A stretch of 64,000 nt of DNA. It comes from Undaria pinnatifida (lineage: Eukaryota; Sar; Phaeophyceae; Laminariales; Alariaceae). The stretch lies in the NCBI GenBank assembly GCA_012845835.1, contig JABAKD010000029.1, positions 10,232,338-10,296,337 of the forward strand, given 5' to 3'. The notes under the pieces were generated by a model. That model was not told the DNA's origin. It did not search any database and saw only the letters and a list, made by a program, of their open reading frames with translations. Positions 1 to 13,900 of the stretch are shown one piece after another. A program made the translations under genes and the position numbers. The first letter of the stretch is position 1; each line of letters begins with the position of its first letter.

Positions 1-51
1 AAAAAGCACGCACGCCAACACGCTCCCTCGTGCCCACGAGCTTCCTCCCAC

Positions 52-140
52 ATACACACGCACACACAAGCACACACAAGCACATTGCACACGCACACGC
101 ATACGCACAAGCACAAGCACAAGCACACACACCGCACACA
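52..140. repeat. CA-rich simple repeat
   Basis: Irregular CACACG and CACAAG units run up to the 3' end of the minus-strand gene that stops at 148. The overlapping plus-strand reading frame rich in His, Thr and Lys is a by-product of the repeat. Confidence 0.8.
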
Positions 141-147
141 AGGAATC

Positions 148-3100
148 CTAGCGCACCACTTGCAGCTGCTCGGCGACAATGTGCCGCTCACTCTTCTCGG
201 CGCAAAGTTCCCCAGCCCTGGCGAAGTCTCCCGCTCGCCACGCCCTCGCCAGCAGCACATCCCTCCGCACCTGTTCACGCAACGTTTGACGACACGCAAA
301 AGTGGCCTTGTCGGAGAGGCGGGAGGCGCGGCGCCAAGCACCAAGCGCCGAGTGGAAGACATGAGAAACAGGGGACTGGTTTCGTCCAAAAAACCCAGGA
401 AGAGGGAAAGGTGGGCGGGAGTTGGGAGACGGACGGGTAGCTTGATATTTTCTCTGACTGCTGCTGCTGCTGCTGCTGCTGACGATGACCATGATGACGA
501 TGATGCTCGTGGAGGTGGTGGTACTGGCGCTGCTGGCGCTGCTGCAATGCGAATCGCGCGGGAGTAGAGAAAGGACGCACCCAGCACGCTGTACAAAAAC
601 GGCGAGCGAGTAGGGACCGCCGCGCGGCGGCTTGCGCTCGTGCGTTGCACAACCACCTCATCGCTCTGGGTGGGGCGGGGTGCGAAGGGAGACAGTACTG
701 CTGAGTCCTATGCACTGACGCGCTGCTATTTAGCTGCCCGTTCCAAACAGTGCAGAAGAAGGAAGCAGCGCCAACAGTCGCCAGCAATCCGCCCGCGCGC
801 GAACTTCAAGCGCGAAGCAGTAGCACGACAGCCGCAGTAGTGCGAAAAAGCCGACAAGACGCCAATGAAACGACGGTTTCTGCCGAAGCGGAACCACTAC
901 CGAGTGCTAACTCGTCCCGCAACAGGCTTCACCATCCAACGGTGCTCTGTCTCGAAAGGGATGCGTGGTCAATGTTCAAAAAAAAAATAAAAGCAACAAA
1001 AAATAAGTTACCCCCCCCCCCTCCAGCGCCCCCCCGGTCCGTCGTTCCTCACCGCTTCGTCCATAAGAGGCAGCACAAGGTCCTCCAGATCTCTATCTTT
1101 GTCCTCCGACTCCGACAAGGCGCGTCTTCTGGGAGGCCTGACCCCGCTAGCACGAAGGGTGCCCCGCTTTTCCTCGACGGACATTCGTGCTAGCGCTCCC
1201 CTCGACCTGTTTTGCGCCACACAGACAAGAAAAAAAAAAAGAAAAAAAGGTACAGACGGCGTCAGGAACGCGCGCAGCAGGGCACATTACATAAAAATAT
1301 TTCAACTACGTCTGCAGTGACTTAGAATCACTTGCGTAGTCGATACTCACCTTTGCAATTTGCGTCATATACTTCGGCCGCAGGTTTTGTGCACATGCAT
1401 TTCCTCTACTCAAGACATGGTTCGCACTAAGTCGGTCACTCCTCCACATAGGTGCTGTCAGAAAAACAGGACAGATTTTGCAAAAATAATAAATGTCTGA
1501 ACACGCCGGCTGGGAGTTCGAAAACTTTCGCGTCTATACTCGTCTTTGCAAGCTGCGCGATATACCTAATTTTGTTGCTACGGTGGAGCAGTTAAATTAA
1601 CACACGAAATGGACGAAAATGTGCGCAAGTAAGTGTGGCGAGCGTACGCTTTACTTTTTCTTACGAAATGATCCCGACCACCACTCACTACTATTATTGT
1701 TGTTGAGGGCAGCACACAGCACACGTCATAAAATCATTAGAGCAATAACGAGACCCAAAAGCACCGCAAACCCATCACTAAGCACTACAACATCAATACA
1801 CAGCTGTAGTAAATCTATCCATCTATTACAATTTGCGATAATACGGCTAGCTATTAGGTTGTTCACTTTTTCATCCCTGGTTGTCGTTCTCACATGAACT
1901 CGCATAATCAAGTCCGTGGTCACAGAACAGGCTCTAGTCACTCTGGAGCTGAGGAATGCCCCAGAGAAAAGAACACAGAACAAACAAAAAGTGGTACACG
2001 CATATATCACAGTTGCCGCAATTCATGTCTCCGCCAGAAACATATAATCGTGAAATCGGGAGTCAGAATGCGATGTTCCAGGTCCATCAGAATACGATGT
2101 TCCAGGTCCATGCTGGTGTACACGTCTCACTACTCGCATCTCCGCAAGGGGCGATTAGTCGGTGAGCCCGCAACTGTAGATAGGCAACTTGCGTGCGATG
2201 GTTGACGCTTTGCAGACTTTTGAAGACCACCAGACCGAGTCAAATATAAGCAATTTTTCCGAACCATACGCCAATGTGAACGTGGCTTATATTTGGGCCC
2301 ATACTGTGTAACCTATTAACTCGTTTGGGCTGGGCGGTTTAGTCAGTTGCACGATGGGTAATTTTTTTCTTTCCTTAGCTTTCCACATGCTGTTTTTTTC
2401 ATCCGTTTGGGCTGGCCGGTGTCACTTGCCCAGTTAGTTGCCCGGCGGCTATATTGTGTTTTCCTTAGTTTTCCATATTTTTTTGGCCGTCTACGCCATT
2501 TTTCAGCGTGCGGCACCCATGGGAGTTGAAGCCAACCGCATCACGAACGGGAAAGCTTGCATGCTATTCATATTCATCCCGGAGGGCCCGCCGTAGGTGC
2601 TTCCGAAAATTACCAGAGCTGTGAGTCGGCACGACTTAACGCCCTTATAACTGGAAACCCGTTTTGGAGAGGAAATTACTTGGATTTAGTACAGGGAGGA
2701 GTTTCGGGCCTCTGAAGGGGCCAAGTCATCAACGAGCTATTTATTCGGACTAACAGCCAGTCATGAGACGGACGTGCCCAATCCTATCCGACTTACCGGG
2801 TATTGGGTTTCCCTAATTGTAGGAAGACTTTTTTAATGTGGATACAGCTTTGTATCGTGATTTGCTGCGGACGGCGGATACACTCACATGCCCTGTAACA
2901 CTGCATTGTGCGGCGGGAGATCAAACACGTACACACGCATTCAATAACGAAACTTTTCATCTCTCTCGACGGTGCCGACGGCATCTGTTCGACGACAGGG
3001 CTTACTGCGAACGTAGAGGTACCGATTTGTTTTTGGTCCGGTTCAACTGGATGGCTGTAGGGGAATCGCAACGCCCTTTGACTGGCAACGCCAGGTGGAA

Positions 3101-4957
3101 CTGCCCAGAACGACGCTTGGTGGTTCGTCTGCTGTGCGTTGGTGTTTCGCTTGAATTTGCTCACCGCTGTTTTTTGTCAACAATGCATTTGAACTGCTGT
3201 GGCGATTGATGGGTGAGCAAGGAATTTGGGGCAGTGCGTAGAGCAGGCGTGAGTCTCATGAACCGTCCGAAAGTCAACGTTGTATTGCAGCTGTGGGTTC
3301 GTCAAGCAGCGTCCTCGCTTGGCACAATACTTCGAATGTGTTTCATTTCCCGCGAAACTGGTTTGCCTTTCGTATGATATTGTACGGACAGGTAGGTTTA
3401 CGACTTGCCGTCGTCATCAACGAGCTCGAAACGCGCGCAAGGTTGGGAGAAATCAATACCATACAAATGTCATTGCAGAGCGATACAAGACCTTTTTTGC
3501 CGGGGGTGATGTATTTGAGGTATGCACCGCTAGCCTCGTCATGAGTTCGCTTTTTCGCTCGTACCCCCGTCACGTGATTTTGGTGCTAAAACCATTATTG
3601 TCGAGGTCCTCTAGTCCGAGGTCGAGAACTGCCTGGGACTTTCTTCGTACTGCGGGTGTTTCCTACTTTTTCTTGTGCAAAAACTGAGGCACTTTTTCGT
3701 CGAGACTTACGTAAACCTAAGGACTGTAATATATGTTGCGCTTTTCTTGCAATAAATGAAGCCAAATGGTGTAATTTCCGGAAGCACCTACGGCGGGCCC
3801 TCCGAGGGCGCCTCCAGCGGGGGGGTGTACCCGATATTCACGCATGGCCGTAGTGGTATGACCATAGCTATTAGACCCTCGAAGCCCTGCAATGTCGGGA
3901 CGAAGCATGTCAGGTTTTCACCGACCAGGCATGCATTGCATGCACCAAGCGCGAAGCGCCGTGAGGCACTTGGCGAGTCGCATGGCCCTCGGCCGAGGGG
4001 GGGGCTTTTTCCGCTCGCTTCGCTCGCCTGACAATAGTTGCCAAGTCGGCTGGCCTCGCCAGCCGACATACTGACCGAAGTCAGCTAGTCGGCTTCGTCG
4101 ACTAGCGACTAGTTTTTAGTTGTGAAATGCTACCGAGTAAAGACGAGGCGCGGCCGGGGGACAATGAAACAGGCTTCAGCCATCTCCAAACGGATTCCCT
4201 AATCATGTTCGCGGTCAAAAATAGGAACTCACGTTCCCGAACAATAGAGGGGCTGTTCCAGCCACGGTGTACATCGCAACTACGGCAATGCTGGGTACTA
4301 GCCAAGCCGACTCAGTCGTAAGGCCGCGCGGCAATCTCTTGCGTCGACCAAACGGAAACGCAGTCAACCACCCGAGGGGGGTTCCAAGTGCTTTCTGCCA
4401 GCGAACTCCGGATCTCGTGGGCGGAATGACAGAAGAGCCGCGGAGGGGCTTCCGCTTGACTGTTCAGAATCACCTCAAATAAAACCACACCCTTCCATTC
4501 ATCGCAGAGCGAACACCCGTTGTCGACTCGATCGCCGCGGTAAAACAACTGTTGCAGTAAATTTCTCCTCTCCCCCTCTCCTCCCCTTCCCCCCCACCTT
4601 CCCTTCCCCCCCACCTCCCCTTCCCCCCCAATCTCCCCTTCCCCCCCCACCTCCCCTTCCCCATCCACCTCCCCTTCCCCCCTACCTCCCCTTCTCCCCC
4701 ACCTCCTTCCCCCCCACCTCCCCTTTCCTCACTTTATCTTCCACGCCGGGGGCTGCTCAGGGGCCGCAACTCTCTCTCGGTCTATAAACATTTCGATCCC
4801 CTCCAGGTTGTTCAAATCGAGGCGCATTTTGTCCCCGTCCATCATGAACTTAGGCCGTATCTGGCAAGAAAACGTGCAAAAAAATAAAGCCAAAACGCGC
4901 AGACAAAAAAAAAAACGCACGTTTTCGTGCCAAGTGTCACCAGCGGGGGAGGCGAGT

Positions 4958-4996
<39 letters not shown>

Positions 4997-7900
4997 GGGT
5001 GTACGCATTTCATGCACAGCCGTAGCTTTTGTGACCACGGACAGTCACACCCCTGAAGTATCGCGACAGAGCAGTCGGGTGTTGGGTGTGCCGGGGGGAC
5101 CGCACGCTAACAGCTTCCCCTCTGTCAACGAAGCAGCTAGGGCTCAAACCGGCCCACGAGAGGGGGCAAGATGAGGAGCGGCGGAGTGTAACCATCGCAC
5201 CACGCATGGCGGTAGCCCGAACGAGCATAGACCTTGACATCCCTGAAATGCCGGCACGGAGCACGTCGGGTTTCCACCGACCAGGTAGACATGGCGTGCA
5301 CTAAGCGCGAAGCGCCGTGGTGTGTTCGGCGAGTCCCACGAAGGGATAGATAACCTGCAGCCTGCTAAGAAACGCTAGCGAGGCGAACTCCGGCACCTTG
5401 TGCGTACTTTCTCGCATGTGGATACCAGCGTCGAATGGGTCGATGAGTTTTGAGGTGTGGCCACTTCCAGAGGCAGCAATGGGTATGTCGTGGAACTGCC
5501 TCGTGGGTGCCCTACCATGTTCACACTAAGGAATACGATCACCCCGCTTGTGTGGAGTTAAAAGGTCCTCCACCCCGCCCAAAATGATCGAACTCGACCA
5601 CCATCAAAGGCATCGCCGAAGGCAACCTAATGGGGGTGGGGGGGTGGAGGGGGGTTGCCAGCAATATGGTTCTCCTCGAGATCAACCAAGCTGTAAAAGC
5701 TCAGAACCACCAAATCAGCGCGCGGGGAGAAGCCGCGAGTGTTCACCTCTGCCAGTTCCGCCCCTCCACTCCCCTCCCCTTTCCCCACTAGCTAAGGTGC
5801 ATTTTCGTTTTTTTTTCAAGGGACAAATTGCCCTGGTACAAAAGCCTTTACCCTGCCTCACCTATCCCAGCCCAATTCACAAATCGAATTACGGAGATAA
5901 CTATATATTAATCGAACATGTATGAACAAATCGGGATAAGTCGACACGCTTGGAACTCGACGGAATCAGCACAAGCGAAGACACACACAACACACACACC
6001 CGGCTGGTGAGGGGAGCAAAATGTAGCCGAAGAAAAAATGTTTTTTGGTAAATCGGCGGGGAAAAAACGATCGTCTCCATTTTGTAAACTTCCGACTTCG
6101 ATTGACGCGCACGGGATTTTGAACTAGTAAAGACTGAGTTGGATGAAGCGGCCGAACTCAATATTATCACTAACCAGGGGGGTCATCACCCGCCAATGAC
6201 AGGCCTAAAGCGCGAGAACGTGGGCTGGCGAAATTCGATGCAAATTGGGCATACGTAAAAGGCTCAAAGATGGGAATGCTGAGCCTTATGCGCGATAAAA
6301 AAGGAGGCGAGTGCAGGGGGGGAGAGGGGGGAAGACACCTGAGACCATGTCATGGCATGTCGAGAAGGTCGCAGAGGGTAAAATATAGTACGAGTTGAGC
6401 TGGAGAGTAAAAGTGATACTTTAAAAAAGATATATTTCACAAGGATATACATATACACTCCACACCACGCGATCGAAATACACTCGATCCAAGTACACAT
6501 CACGCACAAGCTTTCAAACATGAGGATCGTCTCCGTCTGTAGGTATCACGGCTGAGTGTGTGCCTTTCATATTTTTGCTGTTGAAAAAAAAGTCGCACAC
6601 GGCTTTTGCACGTCGCACGCGGCTTCTAAACACGAGTTACGACGAAAACCTCCATCTCGAAGCTGAGACATCTTATGAATACGAAAAAAATACAGATCGT
6701 TTCACGGATCATGAAACGACCCGCCTCACGGGTCGGATCAGGAAGTTTCCAAAAGCCTCACGAGTCGAGCTGGGCCGGATCGGGACGCGTTCAAAATCTC
6801 TCACGGGTCGGATGGAATCGGATCCCATCAGGGTGTTTTCCAATTCAGGTGATCGAAACCTCACGGGCCGGGTCGGGACGGGTCGGGCGGGGTCGGGTCG
6901 GGTCAGGATGTTCTCCAGTCTAGGTATCCGAAACCTCACGGATCGAGTCGGGTCGTGTCGGGAAGTGTTCATCATCTCTCACGATTCGGGTCTGATCGGA
7001 TCCAGTCAGCATGTTTTCCAATCGAGGTGTTCGAAACCTCACGGATCGGGTCGGGTGGGGTCAGGATGTTCTCCCATCTAGGTCTTCGAAACACCACGGG
7101 TCGAGTCGGGTCGGGTCGGGTCGGGTCCGGTCGGGTCGGGTCTTGTCGGGATGTTTTCCAATATCACGGGTCGAGTCGAGCTGGGTCGGGTTCACCCCGA
7201 GACGACACGATCCGCAAACAGTGAACCGACCCGCGAAAATGCTAAAAAAAAAAAGCAGGCCCTCACCCTTGAGCTCTCCCAGATATCTTCGTTGACGAAC
7301 ACCTGCCGCCCGAGCGCGAGCGCAACCCCAACGGCCTCGTCGGTAGTGACCTCGATGATGGTTCTTTGTCCCCCCAGCGAGTCCTACCGCCGCGACGTCA
7401 GATCCAGACCGCACACGCGCACGAAACGTGGGGAGGGGGGCGGGGGGAGGGAGGGGGGTGTACTCAGTTTATGCATGGCCGTAGTGGTTTGACCATAGAC
7501 CCTCGCATCCCTACAATGCCGGGACGAAGCACGTCGGGTTTCCACCAACCAGGCAGACATTGCCTGCACCAAGCGCCAAGTGCCGTAAGGTGATCGGGGA
7601 GTCGCATGAAGGGTGAACTGCATCCTTTCAAGAACCTTTCGTAAGACGGACTTCGGCATCTTGTGCCTACCTTCTTGCTTAGGGATGGTAGCGCCAATGA
7701 GATACTTTGTTAGTATTTCCTGGTGTGGCCACTCCAGAGACAGCAATGGGTATTACTATGTGACTGCCTCGTGGGTGCCTTACCGTTTTCACACTACGCG
7801 ATGCGATCATTCCCCTTGTGCGGAGTTAGGGTTCTCCACCCCGCACAATATGATATAAATCGACAACCATCATGGTGACCGCCAAAAACAAAAACGGTAC

Positions 7901-10900
7901 GTACCCTGGTCGTCTGGCTCGCGCAGTGACTGGCATGCTTTACAGCATCGTTGCCAACCAACGCCAACCCCAGTATACATACAATGTTTTACAGCGTCGG
8001 TGCCAACCGAGGCCAACCATTATATTACTATATAAATTCGTCGAGGGTGGCCGATACGAGCAGCCCAAGCGGGCTCGCTTTCACGGGGATTTTTGGCCCT
8101 ACTAGCTTCTTTGCTTTAAAATTTTTGGCCCCGCTAGTCTCTTGCTTTGACTAGTTTCTTTTTTTTTTTACAGACTCCTTCGCTTCATACAGCAGGCGAC
8201 CGCAGGCGACGGACGAATAGCCCGCAGTGTTGACCGCACGACATAAAACGTACGAGCATCGTCAGCAATAATTGTTGTCAACAATGTCGTCAGCTGACAC
8301 CGCTGGGCACCTCTCATAACACGCAGCTTGCCACAAACCACAAGGGAGAAAGCTAGCTGTACGTAGCTTTGGGCCGCTTGCCTGCTGCCGCTGCTGTTGC
8401 TACTACTACGGCCGCCCTTCTGCTAAACGCCTCTCTGTAGCTGACCGCTGCTTGGCTGTAACTGACCACTGCGTGGCTGTCTGTGGCGGGCGGTGTACGG
8501 GTGCGTTTACTTTGTGTTCCGTGTTTACTGAGGTGCCCGTCGTGGGCAGATGCATACCGCGAAGCAACCTCGACCTTTGAGCATCGCCAGACAACATCGC
8601 AGGAAGAAAAAATCATGGGGGGGGACGGCAACCGTCCTGCTCTGGCCATTTCTCCCCTGTCTGCTTGCCTGCTGCTGCTACTATTGCTGCTCTACTACTG
8701 CACGAGAGTGTCTGCACCTCTTGTCTGCTGCTCTCATGTGGTCTCTGTGTGTGGTTTTGATGCTTTCACTGCTCGTCGTTTGTATGTTAATTTACATGGT
8801 GCTTTAATAACGCAGGTACATAACGCCGGTATGAGGAGCCAGCCCAAATGCCGGCACTGACCGGCACTACAAGGGCAACAGGGGTTTCATTGTTACTATT
8901 ACTATCATCGTTGAGGCATCATGTAGTCGTGCCTCACGATTTTACCGGCCTTGTAAAGAGCAGCAGTTCAACAGGCGCTGTAGGCTCGCGCTCAACATAT
9001 TTTTGTATGAATAATGTACACATGATATTTTATGAAAAACATTTTAAGGACGTCAGCCGTGAGTTCGGCGAATTTCGGGTCAATGCTCATCTTTGCAAGC
9101 TGCGTTGTTGGTACTTGTAATATACTATATGGGTGAGTTTTTGATTGTATTTTTTGTCCACCATATGATATTATTCGTAAATGTTTCGCCATCTTTAAAA
9201 TTATGTGTTGCTTCTTTGTCGTCTGCTTTTTGTGCTATCCATCTTACTGCGGATGTTTTTTTCATTTTTTGCTGCTGCATAATAAGCTTCTTGTACGACA
9301 GACCTCATGGCCTGACTTCTAAAGCCGAGCAGCTCAAATTTACTCTTCACCTCTTGGTCGTTTCCGTGTTGTTGACTGCTCCTTGCGCTATACAAGAATG
9401 CATATTTTTCATTCAATCGCCCTCCTGCTGCTCTCTTCATTGCACTCTACGTTGAACCTCCTGTAGCACTATTCAAGACCGCACCCCTCCCTCTGCTGAT
9501 ACTAGGGCTGCCCAAGGGCTGCCACACAAAAAATTAGCTTGGATCAAGAGCTCCACTCGTCCTACTTTTTCGGGAAATACAGAGCGCGGTGGCACTATTT
9601 AACCGGCACCATCGATTGGGGGTCCGCCACTGTATGCAGCATACGCTGGATACTGCTTATTGTTATTGTTAGCGTATGGCTGCTGTGACTGGTCCTTCGT
9701 TCGTTGTGCTACTCCTATTAATACAAGTACAAGTACTTGAAGACCGTACTGCGTTTCATATGTATGTATGCCTTCGCTCCCTTCTCTTGCGTCGCCCTCC
9801 TTGGGTCTCCTGCCATATTTACCGTTCCGCTCTACCAGGTACCTCTTATGTTTTATTCAGCGCTTAGTTAGGTTCTGCGCCCACTTTTTATTATCTGCTT
9901 ACCATTCAGCCTCCTTGTATTACACCTCCGAAGGGAGAACTATATATATATATATTTTAAGGGGGGGGAGGGGAATGGGGGGAGCAACCAGGGGGGTAGA
10001 GGGGGAGGGGGGGGGGGGAGGAGCGAGGGGAGTATCGGTGAGCAATGGATGCATGGCCGTGTGCTCGCCACTGATTGGGAACAAACGCCTCAGGCGCTCA
10101 CCCGGTATCGGATCCACGCAGGGGAGGGAGGGGTGAGCGAACAGGAGGATGATGGCTGACGATGAAAACGTGGCCGTCGTGCGCTGTTTGATCTCGAGAG
10201 GGACAAACGATTCAAGCGAGCGCGCCTTCGAAACCGACGCACTCAGCTCAGATTCCCAACCCGCGGCCCCCATCACGCGCACGCCAACAAGGTTATCTTG
10301 TCCTGCTGACGCTAATCGGGGTAATTGTCATGCTCATGCTGATGCTGTGAGCTCTTTTCGCTGGGATTGCTGCTCGCGCTTCGGAGAGGATGGGCTATTG
10401 TTGAGCTACAATATAAACTACCACTGCACTTACGTTTTTGAAGCATGCTACTGGGATTAGTGTGCGATTCTATTATTTTCTATTCCAGTGTAGCAAAAGC
10501 GTGGGTACGGTAGGAGGCCCGGCAATATGTCTGTCTCGTGTCTCGTTTTAGGATGACGAGCTACTACTGAGGCGACAGGCAGACCGCGAAACCCGCGTCG
10601 CACCTCAGGACCACACCACCTTCCACCCGAAGCCCGACTCATTAACGGTGAATCGGCTGTGTTTACCGATACTTGAAATACATCGGTCTTCGGTGCAGCC
10701 GATATCCCATATATCGGCGGCGAAGTCGATATATCATATCGGCAGCGAAGCCGATATATCGCCCGTATACTGGGCGCGCACAGCGAATGTTGGGCGATTT
10801 GGCTGCGAAATTGAGTACTGTTGCGGGCAGTACCAACCGATGTGACGCTGCCAAAACATCGGTAAACACATCGTCCCGATCTTTCGATTCCGATTCCGAT

Positions 10901-13900
10901 TCCGATTCCGATTCCGATAGATTCCGATTTTAACCGCTCCGAGTGGTTGGGTGAATCGGCTCCGATTAACACCTCTACTGGTTAACCCTCTGAGCGCTGT
11001 TATAGAACGCCATGTACGGGGGCCATAAAATGGACCAGGAGGGGGGGGGGCTTAAAAATGGACCCAGACATATTTCGTACCATTTGGATCAATAAGGAAT
11101 ACAATTTTACAAGTTCGTTTAGTGTCCCCCTTACCTTTGAACAGGATTAATTGTTACTGTTGTTAGTGTAGCACCTGCTGTGACGGGCTGCATACAGCCG
11201 TAGCGTACTGCTGTAGTCTAGTGGCACAGCAGTGTTTCCTCCTGCAGTGTACAGCTGGAGGCGGGTCTAGAACATTTTGCGGCCGGTGGGATTCCCGAGG
11301 TGTGACTGCTGTCACCAAGGTAACTAGCACAGTAGTACATGCTTTCTTCTAATATCCCTTTCCCTACCCCGTTTCTGAGCACGCAACCAACTAAAATTGA
11401 AACCCCGCTATATCCTCGTGGAGCGTTATTTTCGCGGTCTTGCTTACCCCCTTCGGCCGGCGGCGGAGGTACGCCGACGCCCCCAGCGTTACTCCCGCGG
11501 GTGTGTTCTCTTCTTCTTCCACAAACTTCAAGGCGGCGACCGGGGGGGGGCGGGAAGAGGGGTGGGGGAGGGGACGGGGGTGAACTCATCTCGCGCATAT
11601 CCGTAGTCCGTAGTCGTATCGCCGAAGAACGCCGCATCTCTACAATGCCGGGACGGAACACGTCGGGGGGGGGAAGGTATTGATGCAAAGTTTCGTCAAA
11701 AACATATGCATCCTTAGCCCCTGTAAAACTGCAGACACGATTCTGGAGACAAAAAAATACTTGGAATTAGTGTGGGAGATTGTTGCGGTAGTCAACTGTT
11801 CAAGCAGAGTTGTTTGCACCTGAAACACACAGGGAAGATGTACAAGAAAAGGCGTGGCAGTTCGACCGCGAGCACGCCAGCATAATCGTGTTCGTGTGGA
11901 GAACCCCTCGCCCCTCTGCCCCCGTCAGATGTACACACACGTTTGTGGAGACAAGCAACTTGGAGTTCGCGTAAGGCTAGTATCGGCAATGGCAAAAACG
12001 CTACGTCACGAAACAATCTCAGGGCGTTCCTACGCTCCACCCCCCCCCACCATGCACTCTCTTCTCAGAAAAAAAATCCCACCACGCAATCACTCGTCGC
12101 AAAACCAACGTGCTGTAGTGATATATCCCTCCCCAATCCACCGGACCCCACCCTTTCTGCCCCTCCTACCATTCGCCCCCCTTCTCTCCCCCTCCCCCGC
12201 CAACCCCCCCCCCCTCCTTTCGACACCCCCCCCCCTTCTCCATCTTCCTCCTCACCCCCCCCTTTCCCCGGCTCTACAGTACGCACGCCCTTCAAAAATA
12301 CAAGATGGTTCTTTAACCCCCCCCCTCCCCTCCCCTCTCCTTTCTCCCCCCCCACCTCCCCACCCCCCTCCGAAAATATATTGTCGAACTCGCGGCTGAC
12401 GTCCTTAAATCTTTTTTATACAATACCAGCACCAACCATTATCGCGGAGAAAAACAATATATATATATATATTGAAACAAAAGAATAGGACCCCTCCCAT
12501 TAAGAAACTCACCCACATTGCATATTACAAGTACCAACAACGCAGCTTGCAAAGATGAGTCGAATGGACCCGAAATTCGTCGAACTCACGGCTGACGCCC
12601 TTAAAATATACCTGGTATATAATATATATACATATATATACTCCGTATATAATAGTTGGCCTCGGTTGGCACCGACGGTGTAAAACATTATATGTATAGT
12701 GGGGTTGGTTGGCGACGACGCCGGAGAACATGCCAGTCACTGCGTGAGCTAGACAACCACGGTACCGTTTTTTTTCTTTTTTGGCGGTCACCATGATGGT
12801 TATTGAGTTAGATCTTATTGTGCGGGATGGAGAACCCTAACTCCGCACAAGGGGAATGATCGCATCACGAAGTGTGAACATGGCAAGGCACCCACGAGGC
12901 AGTTACATAGCAATACCAATTGCTGTCTCTGGAGTGGCCACACCAGCAAACAAAGTAACTCATTGGCGCTGTTATCCATAAGCAAGAAATTAGGCACAAG
13001 GTGCTGAAATCCGTCTAACGAGCGATTCTTGGAAGGATGCAGTTCACCCTTCATGCGACTCGCCGAACACCTCACGGCGCTTCGCGCTTGGTGCAACCAA
13101 TGTCTGCCTCGTTGGTGAAAGCGCGACGTGCCCCGTCCCGGCATAGCAGGGATGCGAGGGTCTATGGCCATACGACTACGGCCACGCACAAACTGAGTAC
13201 ACCCCCCCGCACTCCCCCACACATTATCTCCCCCCCCCCCCCCTTTCAATGTGTCACGACCGACCATCTCGTGTTTGCAGCTAGCACAGCGCTGGAACGA
13301 TATTTCTGTAAGCCCTGAAAGCTGCCGGCGCCCCTTACCAGGCTCAGAATATCCACCGGGCACAGTGTCGTCGCCACCTCCGCGAGCAAGCCGTACGCGC
13401 TTCCGTAGGCCGGAGGTTCCTGGCCTTTGGCCGTCGCTCCGAGGTCCATCATACCCTTACCCTTGGACCTTCGAAAAGACAAGGCAAGACAAGACAAGAC
13501 AAAACAAGACAAGACAAGACAAGACAAGACAAGACAAGACAAGACAAGACAAGACAAGACAAGACAAGACAAGAACAGAAAAAACACACAAAAAGTCAGT
13601 AGAGGGCATATCGTGTACGTAGCGCTTTCTAGGAACTCGCGCTCTGATGGATTTTTGTAGCCGTCTTTTTCAACAAGCATAACAATAATACCTGGTTCAT
13701 TTTTAAACACGAACACAAGAGTGGCTCTTGCTAGCAACTCACGGTGCTGGATACTTGCAGCAGCTCCCCCCTCTCTCTGCTATAGATACCCATGCTACGT
13801 TAAATGTGCACCATTTTTTGTTCTGGGATTCCTCGCTCAAGCAGGTAATTGCCTCGCCACGAAAAATTTTTCGGGGTACACCGAATCCGGAGTAAACCGA

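Larger units (their letters stand above)
1207..4732. other. Intron of the minus-strand gene, filled with repeats
   Basis: This 3.5 kb interval separates the exons ending at 4733 and starting at 1206, which join in phase 2. It holds R2 relics, one R6 copy, one R5 copy, a truncated R1 copy, hairpins and a long pyrimidine tract. Between 2160 and 2620 and between 3210 and 3800 I see nothing recognisable. Confidence 0.5.

Noticed and set aside
13246-13737. 163-residue minus-strand frame with LVLSC repeats
   Set aside because: It is produced by the AAGAC microsatellite.
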